A stretch of DNA of 64,000 bases from an uncultured Rhodospirillales bacterium (GCA_903828515.1 CAIKMD010000007.1:372001-436000), one strand, 5' to 3'; counted from the stretch's first letter, positions 45,034 to 55,286 are shown. Notes: a model not told the origin generated them from the sequence alone. Numbers and translations are program-made.

Positions 45034-46289
45034 GCGTCCAAGTCAGCAAGCTGTCGAACGGCATGCGGGTCGTCACCGACCGAATGGACACGGTGGAAAC
45101 CGTCTCGCTCGGGGTCTGGGTCGATGTCGGCACCCGGCACGAGCCCGCTGCGATCAACGGCGTGGCGCATCTTTTGGAACACATGGCGTTCAAGGGCACG
45201 TCGCGCCGGTCTGCGCTCGACATCGCCAATGAGATCGAGGCGGTCGGCGGTCATCTCAACGCCTATACGTCGCGCGAACACACCGCCTATTACGCCAAGG
45301 TGCTGAAGGCCGATGTCGGCCTCGCGGTCGATATCCTCTCGGACATCCTGCAGCACTCGACCTACGACGCGGCCGAACTCGAACGCGAGCGCACCGTGAT
45401 CCTTCAGGAGATCGGCCAGGCGCAGGACACGCCCGACGACATCGTCTACGACATGTTTCAGGAACGGGCATTTCCCGAGCAGGCGATGGGCCAGCCGGTG
45501 TTGGGTCGTGCCGACATCATCAAGCGCCTTCATCGCGACGAGATCGAGGGCTATCAGCGGCGCAACTATGCGGCGCCCGGCATGTTGCTCTCGGCGGCGG
45601 GCAACGTCACGCACGAGCAAATGGTCGCTCTCGCCGAAAAGGCGTTCACCGCGCTGGAGCCGAAGGGCGCGGCCGAAACCCAGCCCGCGCGCTACGTCGG
45701 TGGCGATCTGCGCGAGGCGCGCGACCTGGAGCAGGTGCATATCCTGCTCGGCTTTCCGGGCTTTGCCTTCGGCGAGCGCGACTACTACGCGGCCTCGGTC
45801 CTCTCCACCGCGTTCGGCGGCGGCATGTCGTCGCGGCTGTTTCAGGAGATTCGCGAAAAGCGCGGCCTCGTCTATTCGATTTATTCTTTCTCCCACAGCT
45901 ACAGCGACGGCGGCGTGTTCGGCGTCTATGCCGGCACCGGCGAGAGCGAGGCGGCGGAACTGATGCCGGTGCTCTGCGACGAGATCGTCAAGCTGGCCGA
46001 CGGGATCGATGCGGCCGAACTGGCGCGCGCGCGGGCGCAATTGAAGGCCGGGTTGCTGATGTCGCTCGAAGGCACCTCGGCGCGCTGCGAACAGCACGCC
46101 AATCACATGCTGGTCTACGGCAAGCCGCTCGACCCCGCCGAACTGGTCAGCAATATCGAAGCGGTCGACGAGGACGCGCTGCGCCGGGTGGCGCGCCGCC
46201 TGATCGAGGGCACGCCGACATTGACTGCGCTCGGTCCGATCGACGGGATCGAGGATTATCAACGCATCGTCGCGCGGCTCCGGGGATAG
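45030..46289 (+). CDS. M16-family zinc metallopeptidase (processing-peptidase type)
   Basis: The 419-residue protein is an M16B peptidase related to mitochondrial processing peptidase beta. It carries the inverted zinc motif HLLEHMAFKGT (HxxEH) near residue 47 and the distal Glu in ERERTVILQEIGQAQD, plus KRGLVYSIYSF in the C-domain. There is no signal peptide, so it is probably cytoplasmic. It overlaps thrC by 4 nt, a pairing common in alphaproteobacteria. Substrate unknown. Confidence 0.92.
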   Translation: MSVQVSKLSNGMRVVTDRMDTVETVSLGVWVDVGTRHEPAAINGVAHLLEHMAFKGTSRRSALDIANEIEAVGGHLNAYTSREHTAYYAKVLKADVGLAVDILSDILQHSTYDAAELERERTVILQEIGQAQDTPDDIVYDMFQERAFPEQAMGQPVLGRADIIKRLHRDEIEGYQRRNYAAPGMLLSAAGNVTHEQMVALAEKAFTALEPKGAAETQPARYVGGDLREARDLEQVHILLGFPGFAFGERDYYAASVLSTAFGGGMSSRLFQEIREKRGLVYSIYSFSHSYSDGGVFGVYAGTGESEAAELMPVLCDEIVKLADGIDAAELARARAQLKAGLLMSLEGTSARCEQHANHMLVYGKPLDPAELVSNIEAVDEDALRRVARRLIEGTPTLTALGPIDGIEDYQRIVARLRG

Positions 46290-46326
46290 GGTACGCGAGG
46301 CGAGAGCCGGGGAGGAACGGGGGAAG

Positions 46327-46932
46327 GTGGCGCTCGATCGTTTGCGGCTGCAACGTCTCTTCGGGACTTCGCCGCCGCCGTTTCGTCTGACCGGCAGGCG
46401 GGCGGTGTTGCGCGCGCCCGAGCGCCAGGACTGGCGCGCCTGGTCCGAATTGCGTGGCGCCAGCCGCGCGTTCCTGACGCCCTGGGAACCGAGCTGGGGC
46501 GACGATGCATTGTCGCGCGGTGTCTTCCGGCGGCGTCTGGCGCGCTATGCGCTCGAATGGCACAGCGACCAGGGCTACACGTTTCTGCTGTTCCGCCTCG
46601 AAGACAATGCGCTCTTGGGCGGGATCAGCCTCACCAACATCCGGCGCGGCGTCGCCGAAACCTGCAGCATCGGCTACTGGATCGGCCACCGCCACGCACG
46701 CCAGGGCTACATGACCGACGGGCTGCGCTTGGCGCTTAAATTTGCTTTCGAGCGGCTGCGCCTTCATCGGGTCGAGGCGGCGTGCCTGCCGCATAATGCG
46801 CCGAGCCGCGGCTTGCTGTTGAAATCCGGTTTTCGCGAGGAAGGCTATGCCCGCGAATATCTCTGTATCGACGGTAAGTGGCAGGACCATGTCCTGTTCG
46901 GGATGCTGGTCAGCGACTGGCGGCCCGGCTGA
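46327..46932 (+). CDS. GNAT acetyltransferase, RimJ type
   Basis: The 201-residue GNAT enzyme resembles RimJ-type N-acetyltransferases: VLRAPERQDWRAWSELR, SIGYWIGHRHARQGYMTDGL (acetyl-CoA loop) and EAACLPHNAPSRGLLLKSGF. The start is GTG 46327 with GGGGGAAGG upstream. It follows the M16 gene by 37 bp and may be co-transcribed. Alpha-amino group acetylation of a ribosomal or other protein is expected from the family; the target is unknown. It converges with algH. Confidence 0.88.
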   Translation: MALDRLRLQRLFGTSPPPFRLTGRRAVLRAPERQDWRAWSELRGASRAFLTPWEPSWGDDALSRGVFRRRLARYALEWHSDQGYTFLLFRLEDNALLGGISLTNIRRGVAETCSIGYWIGHRHARQGYMTDGLRLALKFAFERLRLHRVEAACLPHNAPSRGLLLKSGFREEGYAREYLCIDGKWQDHVLFGMLVSDWRPG

Positions 46933-46935
46933 TCG

Positions 46936-47487
46936 TCAGGCGTGTCCGGCGTCGCCCGAGAGCGCGGACGGATCGACGCCCAGTTTGGCGATGGCGCGGC
47001 GCCATTTGTCGTCGATGCCCCGATCGAAAATGAGTTCATCGTCGGCGGCGACGTGAAGCCAGCCATTGGCCTGGATTTCGGCGTCGAGCTGCCCCGGTCC
47101 CCAACCGGCATAACCGAGGGCGAAGATATTGCGGCTGGGTCCTTCGCCGCGGCCGATCGCGCGCAACACGTCCATGCTCGCGGTCAGGCCGAACCGGCCG
47201 TCGATGACCATCGTCGCGGTCTCATTGTAGTCGGGCGAGTGGAGCACGAAGCCGCGCCCGGATTCGACCGGGCCGCCGAAATGCACGGACGCGCCGTCGA
47301 ACCCTTTGCCCTCGATCCCGAGCTGGTCGACAAGATCGGCCATGCTCGGCTTTTCGATCACCTTGTTGATGATGAGCCCCATCGCGCCCTCGTCGTTGTG
47401 GGCACACATGAAGATCACGCTGCGCATGAAGCGTTCGTCGCCCATCTGCGGCATGGCGATCAATAAATGTCCGACCAGCGAACTCAC
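46936..47487 (-). CDS. YqgE/AlgH family protein (UPF0301)
   Basis: The 183-residue protein belongs to the YqgE/AlgH family: SLVGHLLIAMPQMGDERF, VIFMCAHNDEGAMGLIINK, VHFGGPVESGRGFVLHS and FALGYAGWGPGQLDAEI. Its biochemical role is not settled, although AlgH is linked to exopolysaccharide regulation in Pseudomonas. GTG 47487 is chosen because it gives the family N-terminus and GGAG lies upstream; the open frame goes on to 47544. It is divergent from the ScsB/DsbD gene. Confidence 0.9.
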   Translation of the reverse strand: MSSLVGHLLIAMPQMGDERFMRSVIFMCAHNDEGAMGLIINKVIEKPSMADLVDQLGIEGKGFDGASVHFGGPVESGRGFVLHSPDYNETATMVIDGRFGLTASMDVLRAIGRGEGPSRNIFALGYAGWGPGQLDAEIQANGWLHVAADDELIFDRGIDDKWRRAIAKLGVDPSALSGDAGHA

Positions 47488-47597
47488 CCGGTTCGACTCC
47501 GATTGCCTGGGAATTGAGATAGGCGAGGCCCCGCACGCATGCAAGCTTTGACGATTTTGTGACCCCGACCGGGGGCGTGCTGGCCTATAAGAACCCC

Positions 47598-49619
47598 ATG
47601 AAATGGCTGATCTTTGCCCTGTCGCTCGCGCTGTTGACGCCGTCGGCGGCGCATGCCGGCGCGGCTTCGCCGTGGTTCGCGACCGATCAGGGTAGGGTGC
47701 GGCTGATCGCGGCGGCGCCGTCGATCGGCGGCGTCGATGTGGTGACGCTCGGTCTCGAATTTCAGCTGGCGCCGCACTGGAAGATTTACTGGCGCTCGCC
47801 GGGCGATGCCGGCTATCCGCCGAGCCTCGACTGGAAGGGCTCGGACAATCTTGCCGATGCCGTGATCGCGTGGCCCGCGCCCGAACGTTTCTCGGTGCTC
47901 GGGCTGGAGACGATCGGCTATAGCGGCGCGGTGGTCTTGCCGATCATGGCGAGGATCGCACACCCTGAGTCGCCGTTGCATCTGACCGCTGGGCTGCAAT
48001 ACCTCACCTGCAACGATATCTGTGTGCCCTACGAGACGACCCTGACCCTCGATATTCCCGCGTCGGGCACGGGGACGGCTTATGAGGCGCTGATCCAGCA
48101 ATATAGCGCGACGGTGCCCGGTCCCGGCGGGGCTGGGCTGAACCTGGTGGCAGCGATGCTGCGCGCCGGCGCGAAGCCGGTGCTGGACCTCACCGTGACG
48201 AGCAAGACGCCGCTGGTCGCGCCCGACGCCTTCATCGAAGGCACGGACGATGCGAATTTCGGCGCACCCAAGGTGATCGCCGGGGCAACAGGCGAAACGC
48301 TGTTGCGTGTGCCGGTGGATGGCGACTGGGCGTCGCTGTCGGGCCGGCCGCTGACGGTCACGCTGGTCGATGGCGCGCGCGCCGCGACGACGACGATCGT
48401 GCCGACGCGGGGACCCGATCTGATCGATCTTGCAACCGTCGCGACGATGATCGGCTTCGCGTTGCTGGGCGGGCTCATTCTCAACCTGATGCCGTGCGTG
48501 TTGCCGGTGCTGTCGCTGAAACTTCTCGCCGCCTTGCCGCGCGCCGGCGAGGATCGTGCGGCAAGCCGGCGCGGCTTTCTCGCGACGGCGGCCGGCGTGG
48601 TGACGTCGTTTCTCGTCCTGGCGGCGGCAAGCGTCGCCTTCAAGGCGGCCGGCGCCACGGTCGGCTGGGGCGTGCAGTTCCAGGACCCACTGTTTCTCGT
48701 CTTCCTCGTCATCGCCTTGACGCTGTTCGCCTGCAATCTGTTCGGCTGGTTCGAGATCGGCCTGCCGCGTGTTTTCGCGTCGCTGGGCGAGGGCCGCGCG
48801 CTCGGCAATCTCGCCACCGGCGCCTTCGCGACGTTGCTGGCGACGCCGTGCTCGGCGCCGTTCCTCGGCACCGCGCTCGGCTTCGCGCTCGCCGCCGGCC
48901 CGATCGAGATTTTCGCGATCTTCGCGGCGCTCGGAATCGGTATGGCTTCACCTTATCTCGCCGTCGCGGCGATGCCGGGCGTGGTGCGTTATTTGCCGCG
49001 CCCCGGCGCGTGGATGATCCATCTTCGTCGCGTGCTTGGCTTGCTGTTGGCGGCAAGCGCGCTGTGGCTCGTCGTCGTGCTGGCCGCCGAGATCGGCATG
49101 GTCCAGGCCCTCGTGATCGGCGCGCTGATGCTCGTGGTCGGCGCGACGCTTGGCTTCCTGCGCGATCCCGGACCGCGCCGAGCGACCCTCGCGGTGGCGG
49201 TGCTTGCGGCGCTGGCGTTGCCGCTGCTCGCCCCGCCGCAGCCGCCGACGCTCACCGCGAGCGCGCGCTGGCAGCGTTTCGATCCCGCCGCGATCGGTGG
49301 CATGGTGCGCGACGGACGCGTGGTGATGGTCGATGTCACCGCCGATTGGTGTTTGACTTGCAAGCTCAACGAGCGGCTGGTGCTCGACGCAACCGAGGTA
49401 CGGCGCGCGCTCGACCGGCCGCAGGTGACGGCGATGCGGGCGGATTGGACGCGGCCCGATCCGGCGATCGCGGCCTATCTCAGCCGCTACGGCCGCTATG
49501 GAATTCCGTTCTACGCGGTCTATGGGCCGGGTGCGCCGGGTGGGTTGGCTTTGCCCGAATTGCTGACGCCGGGCGCGGTCGTTCAGGCGCTGGCCGACGC
49601 GGCCGGTCCCCCCAGGTGA
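47598..49619 (+). CDS. ScsB/DsbD-family thiol:disulfide interchange protein
   Basis: This 673-residue inner-membrane reductase moves electrons from cytoplasmic thioredoxin to periplasmic targets. It has a signal peptide (IFALSLALLTPSAAHA), an N-terminal periplasmic domain with LTCNDICVP, an eight-helix membrane core with the Cys in NLMPCVLPVLSLK and LATPCSAPFLG, and a C-terminal thioredoxin domain with DVTADWCLTCKLNE (CxxC). The large N-domain is the ScsB type rather than E. coli DsbD. It may serve copper-resistance, cytochrome or peroxiredoxin partners; a peroxiredoxin gene follows after 61 bp. Confidence 0.9.
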   Translation: MKWLIFALSLALLTPSAAHAGAASPWFATDQGRVRLIAAAPSIGGVDVVTLGLEFQLAPHWKIYWRSPGDAGYPPSLDWKGSDNLADAVIAWPAPERFSVLGLETIGYSGAVVLPIMARIAHPESPLHLTAGLQYLTCNDICVPYETTLTLDIPASGTGTAYEALIQQYSATVPGPGGAGLNLVAAMLRAGAKPVLDLTVTSKTPLVAPDAFIEGTDDANFGAPKVIAGATGETLLRVPVDGDWASLSGRPLTVTLVDGARAATTTIVPTRGPDLIDLATVATMIGFALLGGLILNLMPCVLPVLSLKLLAALPRAGEDRAASRRGFLATAAGVVTSFLVLAAASVAFKAAGATVGWGVQFQDPLFLVFLVIALTLFACNLFGWFEIGLPRVFASLGEGRALGNLATGAFATLLATPCSAPFLGTALGFALAAGPIEIFAIFAALGIGMASPYLAVAAMPGVVRYLPRPGAWMIHLRRVLGLLLAASALWLVVVLAAEIGMVQALVIGALMLVVGATLGFLRDPGPRRATLAVAVLAALALPLLAPPQPPTLTASARWQRFDPAAIGGMVRDGRVVMVDVTADWCLTCKLNERLVLDATEVRRALDRPQVTAMRADWTRPDPAIAAYLSRYGRYGIPFYAVYGPGAPGGLALPELLTPGAVVQALADAAGPPR

Positions 49620-49680
49620 TTTTTGCCGGGCGATCCGCTAATATAGGCGGCACTACAAAGCCCCAAAGAGGAGGAAAACT

Positions 49681-50163
49681 ATGACAATCGCGGTAGGCGA
49701 CAAGATTCCCGCTGGCAAGCTCAAGACCATGACGGCGGAAGGTCCGAAGGACATTTCCACCGACGAGATTTTCAACGGCAAGAAGGTCGTGCTGTTCGCC
49801 GTTCCCGGCGCTTTCACGCCGACCTGCTCGGCCAAACATCTGCCCGGCTTCGTCGAAAAGGCGGCCGAGATCAAGGCGAAGGGCGTCGACACCATTGCCT
49901 GCATCGCGGTCAACGATGCGTTCGTGATGGGCGCCTGGGGCAAGGTCCAGAACACCGACGGCAAAGTGCTGATGCTGGCCGACGGCGCCGCGGCTTACAC
50001 CAAGCAGCTCGGTCTTGATCTCGACCTGACCGGTCCCGGCATGGGCGTTCGTTCCAAGCGCTATGCGATGCTGGTCGATAACGGCACTGTCAAAGCGCTT
50101 AACGTCGAAGCGCCCGGCGCGTTCGAAGTCTCGAGCGCCGACGCGATCCTTCGCGCGCTCTAA
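49681..50163 (+). CDS. Peroxiredoxin, Prx5 (atypical AhpC/TSA) type
   Basis: The 160-residue cytoplasmic peroxidase reduces hydroperoxides with a thiol. It has the Prx active site [17 protein letters not shown] (peroxidatic Cys near residue 50) and the Prx5 marks [16 protein letters not shown] and [19 protein letters not shown] lies before the ATG. Its stop overlaps the rnhA stop on the other strand. The electron donor (glutathione-glutaredoxin or thioredoxin) cannot be read from sequence; gshA is elsewhere in the window. Confidence 0.93.
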   Translation: MTIAVGDKIPAGKLKTMTAEGPKDISTDEIFNGKKVVLFAVPGAFTPTCSAKHLPGFVEKAAEIKAKGVDTIACIAVNDAFVMGAWGKVQNTDGKVLMLADGAAAYTKQLGLDLDLTGPGMGVRSKRYAMLVDNGTVKALNVEAPGAFEVSSADAILRAL

Positions 50164-50609
50164 ATCTCGCTATCCTGCGTCCGCGCTTGCTCGACACCCT
50201 GTCGGGCAAGCGCGTCGGCGCGCTCGTTCTCGACATGGCCGGCATGGCCTTTGACCCAGTGCCATTCGATCTGGTGCGGTTCCAGCGCCAGTTCCAGCCG
50301 CTTCCATAGATCGACGTTCTTGACCGGCTTTTTGTCGGCGGTCCGCCAGCCGTTCTTTTTCCAATTGTGGATGTACTTCGTGATCCCGTCGCGCAGGTAC
50401 ATGCTGTCGGTGTGAAGCCGGATCGTGGCCGGCTTGGTCAGTGCTTCCAGCGCCCCGATCGCGCCCATCAGCTCCATCCGGTTGTTGGTAGTGTGCTTGG
50501 CCGAACCGAAGAGTTCTTTTTCCGTGCCGTTCGCGACGAGCAACGCGCCCCAGCCGCCGGGGCCCGGATTTCCGCTGCACGCGCCGTCGGTATAGATATC
50601 GACCACCAT
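50160..50609 (-). CDS. rnhA: Ribonuclease HI
   Basis: RNase HI cuts RNA in RNA:DNA hybrids. The 149-residue protein carries all four catalytic acids: [14 protein letters not shown] (Asp), NRMELMGAI (Glu), [12 protein letters not shown] (Asp) and [11 protein letters not shown] (Asp), plus the basic handle [14 protein letters not shown]. The ATG overlaps the thrB stop by 1 nt (TGATG), a usual thrB-rnhA coupling in alphaproteobacteria. It converges with the peroxiredoxin gene, overlapping by 4 nt. Confidence 0.96.
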   Translation of the reverse strand: MVVDIYTDGACSGNPGPGGWGALLVANGTEKELFGSAKHTTNNRMELMGAIGALEALTKPATIRLHTDSMYLRDGITKYIHNWKKNGWRTADKKPVKNVDLWKRLELALEPHQIEWHWVKGHAGHVENERADALARQGVEQARTQDSEI

Positions 50610-51574
50610 CAGGAATCGAGCCCGTAGGCGCTGCTTTGCGTGATCCCGCGATGGAAGCGCAGTTTCGCCAGGTATTCGAGCGGATCCTTCGGACGCACCA
50701 GCGCGCCGGGCGTGTGATGCAGCCGGTCGTAAAGCCGTGTCAGCAGAAAGCGCAGCGCACTGCCGCGCGCCAGGATCGGCAAGGCGGCCAGTTCGGCGGC
50801 GTTCAACGCGCGGCCGGTGCGGTAATGTCCGAGCAGCAGCTTTGCCTTGGTGACGTTGAAGCTGTTATCAGCCTCGAAACACCACGCGTTGAGACAGACC
50901 GCCACGTCATAGGCGAAGAAATCGTTGCAGGCGAAATAGAAATCGATCAAGCCCGACAATGCATCGCCTCGGAAGAAGACGTTATCGGGAAAAAGATCGG
51001 CATGAATGACGCCTTGCGGCAGACCCTGGGGCCACGCGCCTTCGAGCGCCCTGAGTTCCCGTTCCAGTTCCTCGGCGAGTCCCTTTTGGACCTCATCCGC
51101 GCGGCCCTTGCACGACTCGTAGAGCCGTCGCCAGCCGGCCAGCGAGAGATCGTTGGCGCGGACCATCGGAAAATCCCCGACGGCCTGGTGCAGCCGCGCC
51201 AGCGACGCGCCGAGTTCCGCGCAGTGAACCGTGCCGATCCGGCGCGGCCACATGCCGTCGAGGAAACTCACGATCGCGGCCGGTTTGCCGCACAGCAGCC
51301 GCAGGGCTTTGCCGTCGCGACCATGGATCGGCACGGGACACGCGATACCCTTGCCGGCGAGATGATCCATCAAGCCGAGGAAGAAAGGGAGGTCGGCCGG
51401 CGTCACCCGCCGCTCGTACAGCGTCAGGATATAAGTGCCACGCTCGGTTCGCAGCAGGTAGTTGGAATTTTCGACGCCTTCGGCGATACCCTTGCACGAA
51501 ACTGGCTCGCCGAGCGCGTACTCGGCGAGGAAAATCTTCAACTCATCATCGGGAACGTCGGTATAGACCGCCAT
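50609..51574 (-). CDS. thrB: Homoserine kinase (kinase-like fold ThrB)
   Basis: This enzyme phosphorylates homoserine, giving the substrate of ThrC. The 321-residue protein is the aminoglycoside-phosphotransferase-fold type: [20 protein letters not shown] (N-lobe), [14 protein letters not shown] (catalytic Asp and Asn) near residue 195, and [13 protein letters not shown] (metal-binding Asp). ATG 51574 is used; the open frame extends upstream. It forms an operon with rnhA. thrC is at 43612-45033. Confidence 0.94.
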   Translation of the reverse strand: MAVYTDVPDDELKIFLAEYALGEPVSCKGIAEGVENSNYLLRTERGTYILTLYERRVTPADLPFFLGLMDHLAGKGIACPVPIHGRDGKALRLLCGKPAAIVSFLDGMWPRRIGTVHCAELGASLARLHQAVGDFPMVRANDLSLAGWRRLYESCKGRADEVQKGLAEELERELRALEGAWPQGLPQGVIHADLFPDNVFFRGDALSGLIDFYFACNDFFAYDVAVCLNAWCFEADNSFNVTKAKLLLGHYRTGRALNAAELAALPILARGSALRFLLTRLYDRLHHTPGALVRPKDPLEYLAKLRFHRGITQSSAYGLDS

Positions 51575-51675
51575 GGCGCCAGGCTGGTTGCTGCGGTATA
51601 GAGGGCAAGTCGGATTCGCCGTTACGAGCTTGAATGTTGCAAGGTAGTACAAGGGCTTCGCGCAAGGAAGGGGCG

Positions 51676-52206
51676 ATGAATCGTTTACCCGTTTTGGCGC
51701 GCGCCGTCGGCCTCGCCGCGTTATCGGTTGCGGCCCTGGCCGGGTGCGGAGATTTCGGCGGCGGGGCCAGTACCTACACCTGTCCTTCGGCGATCACGTC
51801 TCCGGATCTCCAGACCCGCGCGGTCATCGCACCCGGCAATGACCCCAACGACGTTATTTCCGCCGGCCAGATCACGGCGGTCGCCTCGACCTGCAGTCGC
51901 GAAACCGGCGGGGTCAAGGCGGCGGTCGAGATCAGCATCACCGCCATGCGCACCAACAGCGCCGTGACGCAGTCGACGATGCCCTATTTCGTCGCGTTCG
52001 CCGACAATGATGGCAACGTTCTGGGCAAGCAGGAATTCAGCGTTACCGTGCCGTTCCCGCCCAACGAGATATCGGCCAGGACGACCGAGAAGATCACCGC
52101 GCACCTGCCGCTCAAGAATCTGCAACTCGGCAATATCTATACGATCGTCGTCGGCTTTCAGTTGAACCAGTCTGAACTCAACTTCAACCGCGCCCATCTT
52201 AAGTGA
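51676..52206 (+). CDS. Putative lipoprotein of unknown function
   Basis: The 176-residue protein has a lipoprotein signal (LARAVGLAALSVAALAGC, lipid Cys at 24). The mature part is Thr/Ser-rich and probably one beta-sandwich: STCSRETGGVKAAVEISIT, MPYFVAFADNDGNVLGKQEF. No family is recognised. AAGGAAGGGG precedes the ATG at 51676. Its TGA overlaps the GTG of the Kir channel gene (GTGA), so it begins the operon with the channel and the putrescine importer; a helper role in that system is conceivable but unproven. Confidence 0.75.
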   Translation: MNRLPVLARAVGLAALSVAALAGCGDFGGGASTYTCPSAITSPDLQTRAVIAPGNDPNDVISAGQITAVASTCSRETGGVKAAVEISITAMRTNSAVTQSTMPYFVAFADNDGNVLGKQEFSVTVPFPPNEISARTTEKITAHLPLKNLQLGNIYTIVVGFQLNQSELNFNRAHLK

Positions 52207-53090
52207 CGACCAAGCGAAAGCGCAGGCGCGCGCCCGCCCGTACCGGCACGGTGGCTTCGTTCGCCACGGTCAAACGCATTAGTGACCGGGACGAGTGGCG
52301 GCCCGATCTTTATCACCGGTTGCTGACCGCGCGCTGGTCGACGCTGTTCGGGCTGCTGACCGTCGCTTACATCGTCTTCAATCTCGTCTTTGCGATGTTG
52401 TATTGGCTGCAGCCGGGCAGCATCGCGAACGAGGGCGAATACACGCTTCTCGATTCGTTTTTCTTCAGTGTGCAGACCATGGCGACGATCGGCTATGGCG
52501 ACATGCGACCCGCGACGCTTTACGCCAATCTGCTTGTCACCGGCGAGGTTCTGCTCGGCATGACCGGTCTCGCCATCGCGACCGGTCTCGTGTTCGCCCG
52601 CTTCTCGCGCCCGACCGCCCGGGTGATGTTCTCGAATGTTGCCGTGGTGACGCCGCATGACGGCGTGCGGACGCTCATGATCCGCGCCGCCAACCGGCGC
52701 AGCAACCAGATCCTCGAGGCGCAGGTCAGCGTGGAATTGCTGCGGGACGAAGTCAGCAGCGAAGGGCTGGAGATGCGCCGCTTCCACGACATGAAAGCGG
52801 CGCGGTCGCGCACGCCGATGTTCGCGCTTTCCTGGACGATCATGCATCCGATCGACGAATCGAGCCCACTTTACGGCGAGACCCTGCAAAGCCTGCGTGG
52901 GATGAACGGCGAAATCGTCGTCAGTATCACGGGTCTTGACGAGACTTTTTCGCAGACGATTCACGCCCGGCACTCCTACCGCGCCGATGAAATCCTGTGG
53001 GACCGGCGCTTTTCCGATATTCTCGGCCTCACGGCAGATGGCCGGCGCAGCATCGATTACCGGCTTTTCCACGAAACGGTCGAGACATGA
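52203..53090 (+). CDS. Inward-rectifier-type potassium channel (KirBac family)
   Basis: The 295-residue protein has the KirBac layout: slide-helix region (DLYHRLLTARWSTLFGLL), TM1, pore helix and filter SVQTMATIGYGDMRP near residue 95, TM2 (GMTGLAIATGLVFARFSRP) and a C-terminal cytoplasmic Ig-like domain (NVAVVTPHDGVRTLMIRAAN). It would conduct K+ across the inner membrane as a tetramer. The position of the Kir2.1 rectification Asp in TM2 is Leu here. The start is GTG 52203. Its stop overlaps potF by 4 nt, putting it in one operon with polyamine importer genes. Confidence 0.9.
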   Translation: MTTKRKRRRAPARTGTVASFATVKRISDRDEWRPDLYHRLLTARWSTLFGLLTVAYIVFNLVFAMLYWLQPGSIANEGEYTLLDSFFFSVQTMATIGYGDMRPATLYANLLVTGEVLLGMTGLAIATGLVFARFSRPTARVMFSNVAVVTPHDGVRTLMIRAANRRSNQILEAQVSVELLRDEVSSEGLEMRRFHDMKAARSRTPMFALSWTIMHPIDESSPLYGETLQSLRGMNGEIVVSITGLDETFSQTIHARHSYRADEILWDRRFSDILGLTADGRRSIDYRLFHETVET

Positions 53091-54190
53091 AGATCATGAT
53101 CGGACGTCTTTTCGCCATTGTCGTTTTGCTGGCGGCTTCGGGCGCGGCGTCGGCGCAAGAAGAAAAACGCCTCAACATCTACAACTGGTCCGACTACATC
53201 GCCGAGGACACGGTCGCCGATTTCACCAAAGAAACCGGCATCAAGGTCAATTACGACGTCTATGACAGCAACGAAGTGCTGGAGGCGAAACTGCTCGCCG
53301 GGCATTCCGGTTACGATCTGGTCGTGCCGTCGGCGGCGCCCTATCTCGCGCGCCAGGCGCAGGCCGGCGTTTATCGCAAGATCGACAAGGCCGCGCTGAA
53401 GAATTACGCCAACCTCGATCCGCAGATTCTCGCCGCCGCCGAGGGCGCCGATCCAGGCAATCAATACGGCGTGCCTTATATGTGGGGCACGACCGGCTTC
53501 GGCTATGACCGCGCCAAGATCAAGGCGGCGCTGGGCGATACGGCGCCGGTCGACAGCTCGGCGCTGATCTTCGATCCCGCCAACGTCAAGAAGCTCGCCG
53601 CGTGCGGCATCTCGCTGCTCGACAGCGCGCAGGAGTTGGTGCCAGCCACGCTCGCCTATCTCGGCGGCAAGCCCTTGAGCCGCGAGCCCGCCGATCTCGA
53701 TCGCGCCGTCGCCGCGCTGCAGGCGATCCGTCCCTCGATCCGCAAGTTTCATTCGTCGGAATACATCAACGATCTCGCCAATGGCGATCTCTGCGTCGCG
53801 TGGGGTTATTCCGGCGACATCGTGCAGGCGCGCAACCGCGCGCAAGAGGCCAAGAACGGCATCGACATCGCCTACACGATCCCGAAAGAGGGTGCGATGA
53901 TCTGGATCGACATGATGGCGATCCCGGCCGACGCGCCGCATCCCGGCAATGCGCTCGCTTTCATCGATTACATTTTGCGGCCCGAGGTCGTGGCGAAAAT
54001 CTCCGATGCCGTCGCCTACGCCAATCCGAATACCGCCGCGACCAAGCTGGTCGATCCGAAACTCAGCGGCGATCCCAATGTCTACCCATCGCAAGAGGTG
54101 CGCGAGCGCCTGTTCTTCGATACCGCCGTCACGCCGCAATACGAACGCTTGAGGACTCGTGCCTGGACCCGGATCAAGACCGGCGAGTGA
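53087..54190 (+). CDS. potF: Putrescine-binding periplasmic protein
   Basis: The 367-residue precursor has a signal peptide (FAIVVLLAASGAASAQ) and is close to E. coli PotF along its length: NIYNWSDYIAEDTVADF, YDVYDSNEVLEAKLLAG, VPYMWGTTGFGYD, KFHSSEYINDLANGDLCVA, and EAKNGIDIAYTIPKEGA. The ligand Ser-Asp of WSD and a late Asp (IDMMAIPAD) are kept, while PotF Trp244 aligns with Tyr (WGYSGD), so specificity may differ slightly. ATG overlaps the Kir channel stop (ATGA). Confidence 0.93.
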   Translation: MKIMIGRLFAIVVLLAASGAASAQEEKRLNIYNWSDYIAEDTVADFTKETGIKVNYDVYDSNEVLEAKLLAGHSGYDLVVPSAAPYLARQAQAGVYRKIDKAALKNYANLDPQILAAAEGADPGNQYGVPYMWGTTGFGYDRAKIKAALGDTAPVDSSALIFDPANVKKLAACGISLLDSAQELVPATLAYLGGKPLSREPADLDRAVAALQAIRPSIRKFHSSEYINDLANGDLCVAWGYSGDIVQARNRAQEAKNGIDIAYTIPKEGAMIWIDMMAIPADAPHPGNALAFIDYILRPEVVAKISDAVAYANPNTAATKLVDPKLSGDPNVYPSQEVRERLFFDTAVTPQYERLRTRAWTRIKTGE

Positions 54191-55286
54191 GGGCCCCATC
54201 CCGCATCTCGTCCTCGCGAATGTCGCGAAGCGTTTCCCCCAGGCGGCATCGCCCGCGGTCGACGGGGTTTCGCTTGAATTGGCGCGCGGCGAGTTCTTTG
54301 CGCTTCTAGGACCGTCGGGCTGCGGCAAGACCACGCTTTTGCGCATGCTGGCGGGGTTCGAGATGCCCGACGCGGGCAGCATCCGGATCGACGGTCAGGA
54401 CATGGGCGCCGTCCCGCCCTACGCGCGGCCGGTGAACATGATGTTCCAGTCCTACGCGCTCTTTCCGCATATGAGCGTCGCCGACAATGTCGGTTTCGGC
54501 CTGCGCCAAGCCAAGCGCCCGAAGGACGAGATCGCGGCGCGAGTCGCCGCCATGCTCGATCTGGTGAAGCTCGGCGCCTTGGCGCGCCGCAAGCCCGGCC
54601 AGCTCTCGGGCGGCGAGAAACAGCGCGTGGCGCTGGCCCGCGCGCTGATCAACGAACCGAAACTTTTGCTGCTCGATGAGCCGCTCACCGCGCTCGACCG
54701 CAAGCTGCGCGAGGAAACCCGTTTCGAGCTGGTGCGCATTCAGCGTCGCGTCGGCATCACCTTCCTGATGGTGACGCATGACCAGGAAGAAGCGATGAGC
54801 ATGGCCTCGCGTATCGCCGTGATGGAAAAGGGCCGCATCGCCCAGATCGGCGCGCCCGCCGAGGTCTATGAACGCCCGGCCAATCGCTTCGTCGCCGGAT
54901 TCCTCGGCGCGATCAATCTGTTCGAGGCGCGCGTCGTCGCCGCGACGAATGACTTGCTGACGCTCGACAGCGTCGAGATCGGTGCGCGTCTCACCGTGAC
55001 GCATGATCGCGTGCTTCCCCTCGGCACGGAAGTCGCGCTGGCGCTGCGGCCCGAAAAACTGAGTCTCGCGCGCATGCCGGATTCGCGTTGGAACAATTCC
55101 CTCGCTGGTACGGTGCGTGGCGTTGCCTATCGCGGCGAAGCGTCGGATGTCGAGATCGAGCTGACATGCGGCAAGATCGTGCGCGCCACCATGGCGAATA
55201 TCGGCGGCGCGCGCGATACGCTCGATATCGGACAGCCGATCTTCGCCGGGTGGAGCGGCGAAGCAGGCGTGGTACTCGAGCAATGA
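54159..55286 (+). CDS. potG: Putrescine ABC transporter ATPase
   Basis: The 375-residue ATPase powers the importer. It has Walker [10 protein letters not shown], the Q-loop in [14 protein letters not shown], signature [15 protein letters not shown], Walker [14 protein letters not shown]-loop [10 protein letters not shown], and a C-terminal TOBE domain ([11 protein letters not shown]). GTG 54159 overlaps potF by 32 nt and is the only usable start near the family N-terminus. It is tied to potH by ATGA overlap. Confidence 0.93.
   Translation: MPGPGSRPASEGPIPHLVLANVAKRFPQAASPAVDGVSLELARGEFFALLGPSGCGKTTLLRMLAGFEMPDAGSIRIDGQDMGAVPPYARPVNMMFQSYALFPHMSVADNVGFGLRQAKRPKDEIAARVAAMLDLVKLGALARRKPGQLSGGEKQRVALARALINEPKLLLLDEPLTALDRKLREETRFELVRIQRRVGITFLMVTHDQEEAMSMASRIAVMEKGRIAQIGAPAEVYERPANRFVAGFLGAINLFEARVVAATNDLLTLDSVEIGARLTVTHDRVLPLGTEVALALRPEKLSLARMPDSRWNNSLAGTVRGVAYRGEASDVEIELTCGKIVRATMANIGGARDTLDIGQPIFAGWSGEAGVVLEQ

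Noticed and set aside
41979-46262. Two long minus-strand frames (41979-43586, 44529-46262) antisense to the reductase, thrC and the M16 gene
   Set aside because: Both cross gene borders on the other strand and show only mirror-frame composition.
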